From assembly GCA_035528415.1 (NCBI GenBank), contig DATKYQ010000084.1, positions 56,475 through 120,474 of the forward strand: a DNA stretch of 64,000 nt, read 5' to 3'. This document shows, in pieces, positions 1 to 8,958 of this stretch (the first letter of the stretch is position 1; the number at the start of each line of letters is the position of its first letter). The position numbers and the translations under genes are program-made. This stretch comes from DATKYQ01 sp035528415 (GTDB lineage: Bacteria; Myxococcota; B64-G9). A model generated the notes under the pieces. The model had not been told where the DNA came from, did not search any database, and saw nothing but the letters and a program-made list of their open reading frames with translations.

Positions 1-1921
1 CAAAGGCAAGGGTGCGCCCGCGTGCCTCGGCCATTGTATTCGCGGCATGCTGCATGGCCTTTGATGAGAGGCGGGCCCCCTCTCCTTTGGCCCCGGCGAT
101 CATCCCGATGCGCTTGGCCCCGGCGATTTCGATGCGCGTGGCCCTGTCTTCCAGCGCGTCGGAAACCGATCTGAATGCGTCGGCCGTATTGGCCTGGGGG
201 TGCGAATCGACCAGTAGAATGCCGAGCAGTTCGATGCCCAGATCCTGCTTGCGTAGTAATTCCTCAAGCCTGTGCTCGCAGTCTGCGCCGAAGCGGCTGC
301 GTCCGCGGGAGACGATGCCGTCGAAGCTGGCAGCTCTGGCGCTTTCGCGCACGGCCTCTTCCGCCAACGATTCGAGTAACCCCTGCGCATCGGCCAACTC
401 GAAGTAGTAGCGCCGGGGATCGTGCACGCGGTAGCGTACCGTGAACGGAATCTCGACCAGCAGTTCGTCGGAGGTCAGGACGGTTGCGTTGCGGTGCTGC
501 ATGTCCAGCGAGCCCACCGGTGTGCCGGAAATGAGATCACCGCCAGGCTGTACGGCGATGTGAAAACCCACCTGGATCTGCTGCAGGCGCCCCACGGGCA
601 AGATGCTTGCCTGTTCGATTGGCCAGGGAAGTTTCAGATGCAGCCCGGCGGGAAGCGGCCCGGAAGCGATGCGCCCGCAGCGCAGCACGAAGGCCTCGTT
701 ACCGGGAGGGACCTGGATGAAGACCGAGTTGAGCAGCGCCGCCAGGGCGCACAGCGTTCCAAGCGTTACCAGGCGCCTGGCCGGTGCCCGGTAGAGCCAT
801 CGGCCCAGGTCGCCGAGCGCCCTGAGCACGGCCAGCCCGAAGGGCGTGGCTCTACCGAGGGTCAGCGAGTCGAGGTGAGCAAACAGCTCGGCCAGTCCCG
901 TGCGCAACCCGGTGCGGAAGAGGCTAATGAGCAACAGCAGCGTTAGCAGACTTGCCAGGACCCAACTCACCCAGGAAAATCCACCCGCTACTGGTCCGCT
1001 CATCTCGTGGGTCAGGGGGCTCTGAATGTCGAGCAGGTTGAGGGCCGCGCCTGCGGCGAGAGCACAGGCGGCGACGACGGTGACGTAGAGCAAGACGAAA
1101 CGCCTGCCGAAAAACTTGTAAAGCAGCGAGAGCGTGCCGATGTTGGTCGTCGGGCCGACCAGCAAGAATACCAGAGCCGCCCCGGGTACCAGGCCCTTGG
1201 CCAGAAGTGCCATGGCCACCGGTGTCGATGCGACGGCGCACATGTAAAGCGGCAACCCGGCGACCAGGGCCAGAACCAAAGCCAGCCATGGGCTCAACCC
1301 GACCAGCGAGTTCGGCGGCAGGACGGTAGCCACAGCCGCCGACAAGATAATGCCCACGACCAGCCAGAAAGCCACGTCGTCGAGGATTTCGACGAAGCCG
1401 CTTTTGAGGCTGGAAAACAAGAAGCCAGTCCATGAACGGTTTGTATCGTCCGCGGGCAGACGCGATTCCGGGCCCGACACAGAAGGCTGCGTCCAGTCCG
1501 GCTCCCGACCGCGATCCCATAAGACGATCAGGCAGCCGGCCACGAAAGCGGTGATCACCGCCAGCAGGGGACGCAGCCAGGTGAAGAGCGGCCCCAGCAG
1601 GGCGAAGGAGATCAAGATTGAGGCCACGCCGGTCTCGGGCGTGGCGATCAAGAAGCTCATCAAGGCCGGGCGCGGGACGCCGCCTCGCGAAAGCGCCAGT
1701 GAAACCGGAACGACGCCGCAGGAACAAATCGGCAACGGGGCGCCGATCAGCACGCCCTTTGCAGACTGCAATGGCGCGGAACCGCCGAAGAACCTGGCCA
1801 GGCGGTGGCGTGCGAAGAGTGTCCGCACAATCCCGGCCAGGCCGAAGCCCAGAAGCATGTAGCCCCCGCCCTGGAGAAAGATTTCCCAAAGGTTGGCAAA
1901 GAAGCTTTCGCTAGCGTTCAT
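1..1921 (-). CDS. Permease (YraQ/SO_0444 type) fused to HflK-like Band 7 domain, partial
   Basis: The reading frame is open from an ATG at 1921 to the left edge, giving about 640 visible residues; the C-terminus lies outside the window. The first ~330 residues form a multi-spanning permease with two internal half-repeats: PLPICSCGVVPVSLALSRGG in the first and MCAVASTPVAMALLAKG plus a following GPTTNIG in the second. These are marks of the DUF318/YraQ family, whose SO_0444 branch is implicated in Cu/Zn efflux. After another hydrophobic stretch, the segment VPPGNEAFVLRCGRI and PAGLHLKLPWPIE matches the start of HflK/SPFH (Band 7) proteins, and about 190 residues of this domain are visible. The start overlaps the BMC-H gene upstream by 11 bases, so the two are probably co-translated. 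The domain fusion is read directly; metal export and membrane-scaffold roles are inferred. Confidence 0.8.
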   Translation of the reverse strand, partial: MNASESFFANLWEIFLQGGGYMLLGFGLAGIVRTLFARHRLARFFGGSAPLQSAKGVLIGAPLPICSCGVVPVSLALSRGGVPRPALMSFLIATPETGVASILISFALLGPLFTWLRPLLAVITAFVAGCLIVLWDRGREPDWTQPSVSGPESRLPADDTNRSWTGFLFSSLKSGFVEILDDVAFWLVVGIILSAAVATVLPPNSLVGLSPWLALVLALVAGLPLYMCAVASTPVAMALLAKGLVPGAALVFLLVGPTTNIGTLSLLYKFFGRRFVLLYVTVVAACALAAGAALNLLDIQSPLTHEMSGPVAGGFSWVSWVLASLLTLLLLISLFRTGLRTGLAELFAHLDSLTLGRATPFGLAVLRALGDLGRWLYRAPARRLVTLGTLCALAALLNSVFIQVPPGNEAFVLRCGRIASGPLPAGLHLKLPWPIEQASILPVGRLQQIQVGFHIAVQPGGDLISGTPVGSLDMQHRNATVLTSDELLVEIPFTVRYRVHDPRRYYFELADAQGLLESLAEEAVRESARAASFDGIVSRGRSRFGADCEHRLEELLRKQDLGIELLGILLVDSHPQANTADAFRSVSDALEDRATRIEIAGAKRIGMIAGAKGEGARLSSKAMQHAANTMAEARGRTLAF

Positions 1922-2216
1922 GGCGTCTATGCCTGCCGGTGGAACCAGGGCGTGGCAGCAAGCGTTCGATCTCTTCGTCTGGTCGGGGAATCACATGCTG
2001 CGCCACCACGCGCCCCACCGAGGCCGCTGCCGCTGCCCCGGCCTCGACGGCGGCGCGCACTGCTCCGACGTCACCCCGGACGATCACGGTCACCAAGCCG
2101 CCGCCGGAGCGCTCGCGGCCCTGCAACTCGACCGCCGCCGCTTTTAGCATGCAGTCGGCCGCTTCGATGGCCGCCGCAAGCCCCCTGGTCTCGATCATTC
2201 CGAGTGCCCGAGACAT
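1911..2216 (-). CDS. Bacterial microcompartment shell protein, BMC-H type
   Basis: This 101-residue protein is a single BMC domain of the PduA/EutM/CcmK class, whose hexamers tile microcompartment facets. Hallmarks include ALGMIETRGLAAAIEAADCM at the N-terminus, LKAAAVEL, LVTVIVRGDVGAVRAAVEAG in the middle and a short charged tail. The pore loop reads SGGG where PduA has GSG-like residues. A GGGAGG ribosome-binding site lies just upstream of the ATG. No aldehyde dehydrogenase, vertex protein or signature enzyme is found within the window, and the next gene is a membrane permease with which it overlaps. It may be the edge of a microcompartment locus to the left, or a stand-alone shell protein. 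Family assignment is secure; cargo is unknown. Confidence 0.9.
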   Translation of the reverse strand: MSRALGMIETRGLAAAIEAADCMLKAAAVELQGRERSGGGLVTVIVRGDVGAVRAAVEAGAAAAASVGRVVAQHVIPRPDEEIERLLPRPGSTGRHRRHER

Positions 2217-2368
2217 CCTTTGCCTCCCTGGCCGGCAGTCAATATTATCACTGCGCTATTCCAAGATGAGACGTTTAACACACGCCCTGGTTTTTGACAA
2301 GGCAGGGGATCGGTTATCTCGGTTGCTTGTGTTAGAATGGCCATGTGAAAACCTGAAAGGAGATTCTG

Positions 2369-3709
2369 ATGACCCGTTCTCACTTCTATTCACATTGCTT
2401 CGTGCTCGCACTGCAAGCTGTTCTTGTCTTGGGCGTACCGGCCTTGGCCGCAATCGTCAAGGGGCCCTACCTCGAGAACGTCGGGTCCGACCACATTACC
2501 GTCAGCTGGGAGTCGGATCAGACCGCCGACGGCATCTTGCGCTACGGCATCGGCGATCTCTCGCAAGAAGTCGCCGTTCCGGAAGGCAGCGGACTGCAGT
2601 CGATCCCCTTGACCGGCCTGCAGGCCGGCAAGACCTACTTCTATCGCCTCGAACTCCATGATGGGGCATTCGGCCCTTCGCTGACCTTCTCTACCGCTCC
2701 GGCCGGATCCGAGCCCTTTCATTTTCTCGTTTACGGCGATACGCGCACGGACCACCCCATGCACCGTGAGGTGGTCGGCCTGATCGGTGACCGGGCGCCG
2801 GACTTCTACATCAACACCGGGGACATCGTCGAGGACGGCGACGATAGCGACATGTGGCAGATCTTTTTCGACATCGAGCACTCGCCCATGTCGCGCATGG
2901 TCATGTGGCCGGTTATGGGCAATCACGATCACCGCACCAACACGCTCTACGACGCCCTTTTTCATGTGGACTCCGACTCGGGCACCTCGCGCTATTACAG
3001 CTTCGACTACTCCAACTGCCACTTCGTCGTGCTCTGCTCCGAGGAAGACTTTTCCCCCACCAGCGCCCAGTACCAGTGGATTGACAACGACCTGTCCGCG
3101 GCGCAGTCCGACCCGGTCGTCGAGCATATCTTCGCCTTTTACCACCGGCCGTCGTTCTCATCCGGATGGCACGGAAGCGAGGAGATGCCCCTGGCCGAAT
3201 ACCTCCATCCGCTGTTCGCCAAACACGGCGTCGAGATCGTCTTCAACGGCCACGATCACGACTATGAGCGCAGCACGGTGGACGGTATCCTCTACATAGT
3301 AACCGGCGGCGGCGGCGCTCCCTATCCCCCGTTACTCGACGAGGATCGGCCGCCGCGGCCCGATCAGAACCCCCACCGGCAAGTCTTCTTCGGCGTCTTT
3401 CACGCCGTCGACTGTGCAGTTACCGGCCCGGAAGTCCGTTGCGAAATGATCGACCTGACCCGCACCGTCCGTGACACATTCGGTGTAAACCTGGGCGAAA
3501 ATCCAGACCCGCAACCAGAATGTACACCTTGCGAAAGCGGCTGCGCCTCGGCCGCCCCGACCGGATCGATTCTGCTGCTTTTAGTCATGTTCGGGGCGGC
3601 ATTGTGGCGCCTCCGGAAATCGAGCGCCGCATGCTTGGCCATCAAGGCAGTGCGTAGCCGAGCAGTTGCTCCGTGGTCTGGCCCTCGCAGGCGGGGTCCT
3701 GGGAGATGA
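2369..3709 (+). CDS. Secreted purple acid phosphatase-like metallophosphoesterase with sorting tail
   Basis: The 446-residue product has a signal peptide (about residues 1-28), a fibronectin-like purple acid phosphatase N-domain (IVKGPYLENV...ITVSWES, residues 30-110) and a calcineurin-like catalytic domain. The metal-binding motifs are present in order: YGDTR, GDIVEDG, GNHDH, YHRPS and NGHDHDYER. A Cys/Pro-rich stretch (CTPCESGC) is followed by a hydrophobic segment (GSILLLLVMFGAALW) and RLRK, which resembles MYXO-CTERM sorting signals. About 29 further residues follow that tail and overlap the convergent lipoprotein gene. A strong ribosome site (GAAAGGAG) precedes the ATG. It probably hydrolyses phosphomonoesters at the cell surface; substrate is not known. 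Confidence 0.85.
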   Translation: MTRSHFYSHCFVLALQAVLVLGVPALAAIVKGPYLENVGSDHITVSWESDQTADGILRYGIGDLSQEVAVPEGSGLQSIPLTGLQAGKTYFYRLELHDGAFGPSLTFSTAPAGSEPFHFLVYGDTRTDHPMHREVVGLIGDRAPDFYINTGDIVEDGDDSDMWQIFFDIEHSPMSRMVMWPVMGNHDHRTNTLYDALFHVDSDSGTSRYYSFDYSNCHFVVLCSEEDFSPTSAQYQWIDNDLSAAQSDPVVEHIFAFYHRPSFSSGWHGSEEMPLAEYLHPLFAKHGVEIVFNGHDHDYERSTVDGILYIVTGGGGAPYPPLLDEDRPPRPDQNPHRQVFFGVFHAVDCAVTGPEVRCEMIDLTRTVRDTFGVNLGENPDPQPECTPCESGCASAAPTGSILLLLVMFGAALWRLRKSSAACLAIKAVRSRAVAPWSGPRRRGPGR

Positions 3710-5498
3710 AGTGATCCAACCCGCTGGTCGATGCGCAGCGGTAGATGGCCTGTGAGTCCGCGGTCTGGTTTTCGAGGATGTAGCCCACCGGCCCCAAGTT
3801 CTGTTGCCCTTCGCAACCGACCTCGAACGACAGAAACGTGTGCGGGCCGGGCCAGGCGGCGTCCACCAGGCACTCGAACAGGAGTTTCGTGCTGGGCTGT
3901 TCCTCGCGGTACAGGTGCCAACAGGCATCTTGGGTGAATCCTTCCGGCGCCAGGCGCGACGAAGACCAGTGCCGCTGGGTGATGGTGTAGTCCTTCATGC
4001 TGCGGCACAGGCTGGTGTAGGGCAGATCTTCGAAACCGCAGGAAAGCTGCGGGGGATCGTCGTAGACGTGGTTGCAAAGCGCCCAGATCGCCCAGGCGGG
4101 CTTGTAGCTGCCGTCCGCGCGCACCAAACCGAGCTGCAACTCGCCTTCATCCGCGTTGTCGCGCATGCGGTGATAGACGTAGTTGGTGATTCCCGGGGTG
4201 CCTAGGACATTGATGAAAGTTCTGCAGACGGCATCGGCCTGGGCGGCCTCCGACGAATTGGGCGCCGACGAGTTGATGCCGCTTTCCGTGAGCTCAACCT
4301 CCCAGGCATGGGGTTTTCCGGGAAAGGTTTGGCGCAGCCAGCCGAGCAGCACCCCGATGTTGCCGTAGGTGACCCTGGGCAGATCGAGCGGGCCGAACTC
4401 CGGTTTGAGCAGATCGGGGGCGTAGGGGTGGTAGGCGATCTCCCATTCGCGCTCGCCGATGCGCGCGGCGAAAGTGGTCATGAACGTCTTGACCGAGAGC
4501 ATGGCGTTGTCGTCGGCCGGGCGGTCGAATTCGGTGTCGAAGTGGTGTTCGAAAGAAAGCAGTACTTTGGCCTCGGACTGATGCGATTTTATCTGGTCGT
4601 AGGCGGCCGCGTAGTTGTCCACGTAGGCCTGGATCCAGGCGTCCTGATCGCAGGGCACACCCTGTCCGCAGCCGATGTCGAACCAGATGTTGGAGTTGAC
4701 CTCGTTGTGAATGACGAAGTCGGCGATGCGTCCGTTGCCGTGCAGGCCGTCGTAACGCAAAGCTATCATGCCCGCGAAGCGGGCGTAGTCTGAAGGGTTG
4801 TCCGGGGTGCAGAACCTCTCGAAGGCCGGGGAGATGGGCGAGCAGCCGGTGTTGCCCGTGCGGGCCCAGGCCGGCACGCCGTAGACGATGCCGCTGATGA
4901 TCACGCTCCGGGCCGAGTAATCCTTGATGGCTTGATCAACACTGCCGTGGATTTGATAGCAGTGTCCTTGGTATTCCTCCTCAGCCGAGCCGCAGGGAGG
5001 TGATTTGGGCGACGGTTCCCAGATATCCCAGACCATGTTCATGGATACGCCGCCGGTTACGTGGCTTACAAACTCGTCCTTGTCCGGCCAGAAGTCCGGC
5101 TGGATGGCCTTGATGTGGTAAATGTCTCTCTCTGGATATGGCAGCCCGATGATCGGCTCCGTGTCTCCAGCCTCGTCGGCCCCCATGTCTCCCTGCGCAT
5201 CTGCCCCGGCATCGGTGCCGGGATCGCCGGCCGTGTCCCCACCGGCATCCGCTCCTGCGTCCTCCCCGGCATCGGCACCGGGATCGCCGGCTGCGTCTGC
5301 ACCGGGATCGCCGCCTGAATCGGTGCCGGGGTCACCTCCGGCATCCGCTTCTTCATGGCCGTCGGCATCCAACCCGGCGGCGTCTTCCACATTATCGGCG
5401 GGTGAGGAGGAACATGCGGAGAAAAAAAGGAAAAGAACTGCGGCAAGGAGTAACGAGCACTCCCGGACCATGAACATGTATTTGATGTCGTGATTCAT
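3642..5498 (-). CDS. Large lipoprotein with glycoside-hydrolase-like (DUF5722-like) domain
   Basis: A lipoprotein signal peptide with lipobox FFSAC is followed by a ~100-residue low-complexity linker of GDPGAD/GGDPGTD repeats, typical of surface lipoproteins in Myxococcota-like bacteria. The remaining ~480 residues look like a TIM-barrel hydrolase: FVIHNEVNSN resembles the acid/base loop of clan GH-A enzymes and WEVELTESGINS resembles a nucleophile strand. I think it belongs to or near the DUF5722 family, but this is not certain. The start at 5498 was chosen because later Met codons at 5477 and 5471 leave a shorter n-region; any of the three could be used. The 3' end overlaps the convergent phosphatase gene by 68 bases. 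Polysaccharide hydrolysis at the outer membrane is inferred. Confidence 0.7.
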   Translation of the reverse strand: MNHDIKYMFMVRECSLLLAAVLFLFFSACSSSPADNVEDAAGLDADGHEEADAGGDPGTDSGGDPGADAAGDPGADAGEDAGADAGGDTAGDPGTDAGADAQGDMGADEAGDTEPIIGLPYPERDIYHIKAIQPDFWPDKDEFVSHVTGGVSMNMVWDIWEPSPKSPPCGSAEEEYQGHCYQIHGSVDQAIKDYSARSVIISGIVYGVPAWARTGNTGCSPISPAFERFCTPDNPSDYARFAGMIALRYDGLHGNGRIADFVIHNEVNSNIWFDIGCGQGVPCDQDAWIQAYVDNYAAAYDQIKSHQSEAKVLLSFEHHFDTEFDRPADDNAMLSVKTFMTTFAARIGEREWEIAYHPYAPDLLKPEFGPLDLPRVTYGNIGVLLGWLRQTFPGKPHAWEVELTESGINSSAPNSSEAAQADAVCRTFINVLGTPGITNYVYHRMRDNADEGELQLGLVRADGSYKPAWAIWALCNHVYDDPPQLSCGFEDLPYTSLCRSMKDYTITQRHWSSSRLAPEGFTQDACWHLYREEQPSTKLLFECLVDAAWPGPHTFLSFEVGCEGQQNLGPVGYILENQTADSQAIYRCASTSGLDHFISQDPACEGQTTEQLLGYALP

Positions 5499-5614
5499 GC
5501 CGCAGAACCTAACACGGATGCGGGAACACGTCACTGGGCAAAACTTTCCTCAGCGTATATTATCTTCGCATTGCAACGGCTCGGCCCGTGACCCAAGGAA
5601 GGATGGAGGACAAC

Positions 5615-5968
5615 ATGGAATGCGAAGTGCGCCTGCGCCTGCTCGACAGTCATGGACAGCCCTTCATGGGTATCGGCCTGGTTTGGCTGCTCGAAAGGAT
5701 CGGGCGCCTGCGGTCGGTAAGCGCCGCGGCGCGCGACATGAAGCTGTCTTATCCAAAGGCGATGCGCATGATTCGCGATCTCGAAAACGGGCTGGGCCGC
5801 AAGATGGTTATGAGAAGCAAGGGCGGGGCCCGGCGCGGCGGGGCAGAACTGACCGACGAGGCCGCGGATTTCATCGCTCGCTATGAGGTTTTTCAGGCGC
5901 GCATCAAGGATCATGCGCAAAAGGAGTTTCGAAAAGCGTTTTTCACAAAGCGCGGCCGGCGCGCATAG
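5615..5968 (+). CDS. ModE-like winged-helix DNA-binding protein without TOBE domain
   Basis: The product (117 residues) matches the N-terminal DNA-binding domain of ModE, the molybdate-responsive regulator: GQPFMGIGLVWLLERIGRLRS, then SVSAAARDMKLSYPKAM and RMIRDLENGLGRKMVMRSKGG. Canonical ModE adds two molybdate-binding TOBE domains, absent here, so the protein either binds DNA without metal sensing or uses a partner. The ATG at 5615 has GGAGG five bases upstream; an in-frame ATG at 5603 is also possible. No mod transport genes are seen beside it. It lies upstream of the metal-uptake operon on the same strand but has no demonstrated link to it. Confidence 0.75.
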   Translation: MECEVRLRLLDSHGQPFMGIGLVWLLERIGRLRSVSAAARDMKLSYPKAMRMIRDLENGLGRKMVMRSKGGARRGGAELTDEAADFIARYEVFQARIKDHAQKEFRKAFFTKRGRRA

Positions 5969-6026
5969 CAAACAGCACGAGTCGGAACATTCATGCTTGT
6001 AATTTCTGCATCGTTTGCATGCTAGC

Positions 6027-6055
6027 TTGACAGGTTCTGCAGCAAGCAGTAATTT
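6027..6055 (+). promoter_or_regulatory. Putative sigma-70 promoter of metal-uptake operon
   Basis: TTGACA at 6027-6032 is followed after 17 bases by TAATTT at 6050-6055, 33 bases before the first gene of the metal-uptake operon. The -35 is perfect; the -10 matches at three or four positions. The flank just upstream holds CATGC and GCATG arms about 20 bases apart, but no clear Zur box was recognised. Confidence 0.4.
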
Positions 6056-6087
6056 TCGCGTTGAAGTCGGGGTTAGACGGCAGGAAA

Positions 6088-6558
6088 ATGACGTCTTACA
6101 GCAAATCAGAAATGGATCGTACGGCCCCAGGCAAGCGCTCGTCGCGCATGTTCAGGTCAGGCCGGATGAGCTGGTTTGTGCTGCTCGCGCTTGCCTTCGG
6201 CTGGTTCGCCCAGCTTCCCATAGTGCACCAGATACACCTGGCCTTCGACGATGTCGAGCACATCTGGTGCCCGCGGCACCAGTGCCTCGAACACCTGGAT
6301 GCCCGCCGGGGCGGGTCGGAGCCGGCCGTGATCGAGCGGCAGACTTCCGGGGCGAACATCGGAAGAGCGACCGCCGGGAGCAAGCATCAAGCTTGTTCGC
6401 TGAGTCTGATGCATCAAGTCATGGGTCCCGTGCTCCAGGCATATGGGACGCATGCGCGCTTGCCGGAGAAACAGGTTGACGGCAGTCCCGCAGGTCATTT
6501 GCTGTGTCCCGATGTCTTGTGTTACGCGCCGAAGCATTCCCCTCCTTCTGCCGCCTAG
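6088..6558 (+). CDS. Small membrane-anchored His/Cys-rich protein, first gene of metal-uptake operon
   Basis: This 156-residue protein has one hydrophobic segment (SWFVLLALAFGWFAQLPIV, about residues 27-45), then a segment dense in His and Cys: HQIHLAFDDVEHIWCPRHQC and EHLD. The C-terminal half also has scattered His and Cys (CLEHL, HLLCPDVLCY). Such an arrangement suggests a single-pass inner-membrane protein with a metal-binding periplasmic face, but I do not recognise the family. It directly precedes the outer-membrane barrel, ZnuA-like and ZnuB-like genes in the same orientation. The start at 6088 follows a CAGGAAA ribosome-like site; a TTG further upstream is open but less likely. Confidence 0.55.
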   Translation: MTSYSKSEMDRTAPGKRSSRMFRSGRMSWFVLLALAFGWFAQLPIVHQIHLAFDDVEHIWCPRHQCLEHLDARRGGSEPAVIERQTSGANIGRATAGSKHQACSLSLMHQVMGPVLQAYGTHARLPEKQVDGSPAGHLLCPDVLCYAPKHSPPSAA

Positions 6559-6638
6559 ATTTACACACTGACATTTTTACTGAACGCCGCAGCCGATCCA
6601 CGGTTGTGGCAATTGGACCTCATCGGCAGGAGGAGGCA

Positions 6639-7871
6639 ATGAAGAGCACCACAAGTATGGCGCTGACAATTATATTGAGCTTTTTTGTGATTATTCCCAC
6701 GGCTCCGGCAGCGCCGGCGGACGACAACGACGAGATCGAGCGCTTGCGCCGGGAAGCCGGCACCGAGATCGAACAGGCCGGCAAGGAGTCCGCAGGGGAA
6801 TTGCCCAAGTTGCAGACCGATACCGTCTTCAGCAGCGGCAACCGCGCCTTGCAGGCTTTGAACCCCGAGATGAGCGTGGTGGTCGACGCCGGGGCGCGGG
6901 CCAGCATGACGGATTTCGACGGTGATACCCTGGGGGACGGCTCGCAATTTTATTTCCGCGTGCTGGGCCTGCACTTCCAGGCCAACCTCGATCCCTTCTC
7001 GTTTTTCAAGTCCGCCGTCGAGTTTCACGTCGACGGGGTCGAGTTGGGCGAGGCCTATGCCACCTGGGTCAACGTATTGCCCGGGATCAACCTGACGCTG
7101 GGCAAGTTCAGGCAGCAGTTTGGAGTGATCCAGCGCTGGCACGTCCCTTCGCTTGACCAGTTCGACTTTCCGCTGGCGATCACAACCTTGTTGGGAGGGG
7201 ACGGCCTCAACCAGATAGGCTTTTCGCTGGAATGGATCGCGCCCGCCTTGTGGGCCGATGACCAGCGCGTCGTGCTGCAGGTGACCAACTCGTCCAACGA
7301 GCAACTTTTCAACGGACAGCAGTTCGGCGTGCCGGCCGGCCTGCTGCACTGGAGCCAGTACTACGACCTGAGCGAGTCGACCTACCTCGAACTGGGCCTT
7401 ACGGGCATGCTGGGTACGAACAACAAGCGCAACCTGCTTGACGACAACGGCGACCGCAGCGACGAGCCCTGGCGGATGACCACCCTGGCCGGGGCCGATC
7501 TGACCGTTTCATGGTCGCCGCTGCACAACGAGCGTTACCGGCACTTGACCTGGCGCAGCGAGTTCTACTGGGTGGGCCAGGAGACGCCCGACGGTTACCT
7601 GGCAGCCGGGGGAGGATACAGCTACCTGGATGCGGGCCTGAGCGAGGCTCTGGCCATCGGTGTGCGCGGAGATCTAACCCAGCCGTTCCTGGTGGACAAC
7701 GACGGCCGCTGGATTTGGCAGGCGGTGGCCTACCTGACCTGGTGGGAGAGCCCCTGGGTCAAGACCCGGCTGCAACTCGCACACAAAGACGGTGACGGCC
7801 AGCCGGCCGAGGACCTGTTACTGGTCCAGATAGTCTTCGCCGCCGGGCCGCACAAGCACGACCGTTACTAA
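6639..7871 (+). CDS. Outer-membrane beta-barrel protein, porin-like, of metal-uptake operon
   Basis: The 410-residue product begins with a signal peptide (cleavage near APAAPA, residue 25) followed by a short coiled-coil-like charged segment (DEIERLRREAGTEIEQAGKE). The rest alternates polar and aromatic/hydrophobic residues as in 14-18-stranded barrels; the segment GINLTLGKFRQQFGVIQRWH is typical of phosphate-selective porin O/P-like proteins. The ATG was chosen because GGCAGGAGGAGG precedes it directly. A ZnuA-like gene follows 27 bases downstream, so it probably helps pass zinc or another divalent metal through the outer membrane. Related barrels are found beside zinc ABC transporters in other bacteria. 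Barrel topology is inferred from sequence pattern only. Confidence 0.7.
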   Translation: MKSTTSMALTIILSFFVIIPTAPAAPADDNDEIERLRREAGTEIEQAGKESAGELPKLQTDTVFSSGNRALQALNPEMSVVVDAGARASMTDFDGDTLGDGSQFYFRVLGLHFQANLDPFSFFKSAVEFHVDGVELGEAYATWVNVLPGINLTLGKFRQQFGVIQRWHVPSLDQFDFPLAITTLLGGDGLNQIGFSLEWIAPALWADDQRVVLQVTNSSNEQLFNGQQFGVPAGLLHWSQYYDLSESTYLELGLTGMLGTNNKRNLLDDNGDRSDEPWRMTTLAGADLTVSWSPLHNERYRHLTWRSEFYWVGQETPDGYLAAGGGYSYLDAGLSEALAIGVRGDLTQPFLVDNDGRWIWQAVAYLTWWESPWVKTRLQLAHKDGDGQPAEDLLLVQIVFAAGPHKHDRY

Positions 7872-7898
7872 GTGCATAGGTTCAGGAGGATATTCATC

Positions 7899-8942
7899 AT
7901 GCGAAATTCGATCGTTGTTCTCTTATCGCTGTTGTTTTCGATCTTGACTCCAGTGTCCCGGGCGGAGGATGGGGACAAGAAGATAAAGATAGTTGCCTCG
8001 TTGTCCAGCTATGCCGCCATTGCCAAGGAGATAGGCGGCGATCTGGTCTCCGTCGACTGGATAGTCAACGGCGGCCAGGATCCCCACTTCGTTCGCCCGC
8101 GGCCGAGCCTGGCCAGGAAACTTGCCAACGCCGACCTGTTCGTCAGCACCGGCCTAGACCTGGAGCTGTGGGCCCCCTCGTTGATCGATCTCTCCGGAAA
8201 CGACGAGATCCGCAGTGGCCAGCGCCGCTATGTCTCGGCCAGCCATGGTGTGCGCCTGCTCGAAGTGCCCAAGGTGAAGAGCCGCGCCGAGGGCGGGGTG
8301 CACATCTACGGCAACCCGCACTTCATCATTGACCCGCTGGCCGGAGAGGTGGTCGCCAGAAATATAGCCACGGGCCTGAGCCGCATCGATCCGGATCACC
8401 AGCAGGTGTACGCCGCGAACCTCAAGCGCTTCGATGACGAGATTGACAGGCGCCTCTTCGGCGACGAGCTGTTACACATCCTGGGGCCCAAGATCCTTCA
8501 CCGCCTGGCCGAGAACTCGAACTCGATGATCGCTTTCCTCGAGAAGAAAAGTTACAAGGGCAAGCCGCTGATAGACCGATTGGGCGGGTGGATGGAAAAA
8601 GGCCTCAAGTTCAGGGGCAAGAAGGTGGTGGCCTACCACAAGAATTGGGTCTGCTTCGATCACCTGTTCGGACTCGATGTGGTCAACCATGTCGAGTTGC
8701 GACCGTCCATTCCGCCTACACCGCGGCACGTCGATCAACTCATCAAACAGATGCGCAAGGAGAAGATCCACGTCATCCTGGCGGCCAGCTACTACGACCT
8801 GACCAAGGTGCGCCTGATAGCCGACCAGGTCGGTGCCAAGGCAATCATTATTGCCATGGGGGTCGGGGGATCGCCGGGTGTCAATACCTACTTCGATCTG
8901 ATCGATCACATGGTCGATCAGATAGCCGCTGCCTGCGACTGA
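7899..8942 (+). CDS. znuA: ZnuA-like metal ABC transporter substrate-binding protein
   Basis: This 347-residue periplasmic protein has a signal peptide (to about residue 21) and the cluster A-I solute-binding fold. Likely metal ligands are His63 in DPHF, His141 in NPHFIIDP and His247 in YHKNW, the three His positions of the ZnuA family, with an acidic fourth ligand in the C-lobe. The long His-rich loop present in many ZnuA proteins is missing. The ATG at 7899 has a good TTCAGGAGGA site. It lies between a barrel gene and a ZnuB-like permease. Zinc is the most likely substrate, but manganese cannot be excluded by sequence alone. Confidence 0.85.
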   Translation: MRNSIVVLLSLLFSILTPVSRAEDGDKKIKIVASLSSYAAIAKEIGGDLVSVDWIVNGGQDPHFVRPRPSLARKLANADLFVSTGLDLELWAPSLIDLSGNDEIRSGQRRYVSASHGVRLLEVPKVKSRAEGGVHIYGNPHFIIDPLAGEVVARNIATGLSRIDPDHQQVYAANLKRFDDEIDRRLFGDELLHILGPKILHRLAENSNSMIAFLEKKSYKGKPLIDRLGGWMEKGLKFRGKKVVAYHKNWVCFDHLFGLDVVNHVELRPSIPPTPRHVDQLIKQMRKEKIHVILAASYYDLTKVRLIADQVGAKAIIIAMGVGGSPGVNTYFDLIDHMVDQIAAACD

Positions 8943-8958
8943 ACGCGGAGAGTGTGCC

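Noticed and set aside
924..1889. Open frame of 321 residues on the minus strand
   Set aside because: It is a shadow of the permease-Band 7 gene; its Arg/Pro-rich translation has no membrane character, while the correct frame has clear family motifs.
5170..5390. Tandem DNA repeats as possible phase-variable locus
   Set aside because: The repeats encode an in-frame Asp/Gly/Ala-rich lipoprotein linker with varied codons; units are imperfect multiples of three, so they are better explained as a protein linker.
5969..6087. Zur or Fur operator before the metal-uptake operon
   Set aside because: Only short CATGC/GCATG arms were seen, which do not match known Zur or Fur boxes.
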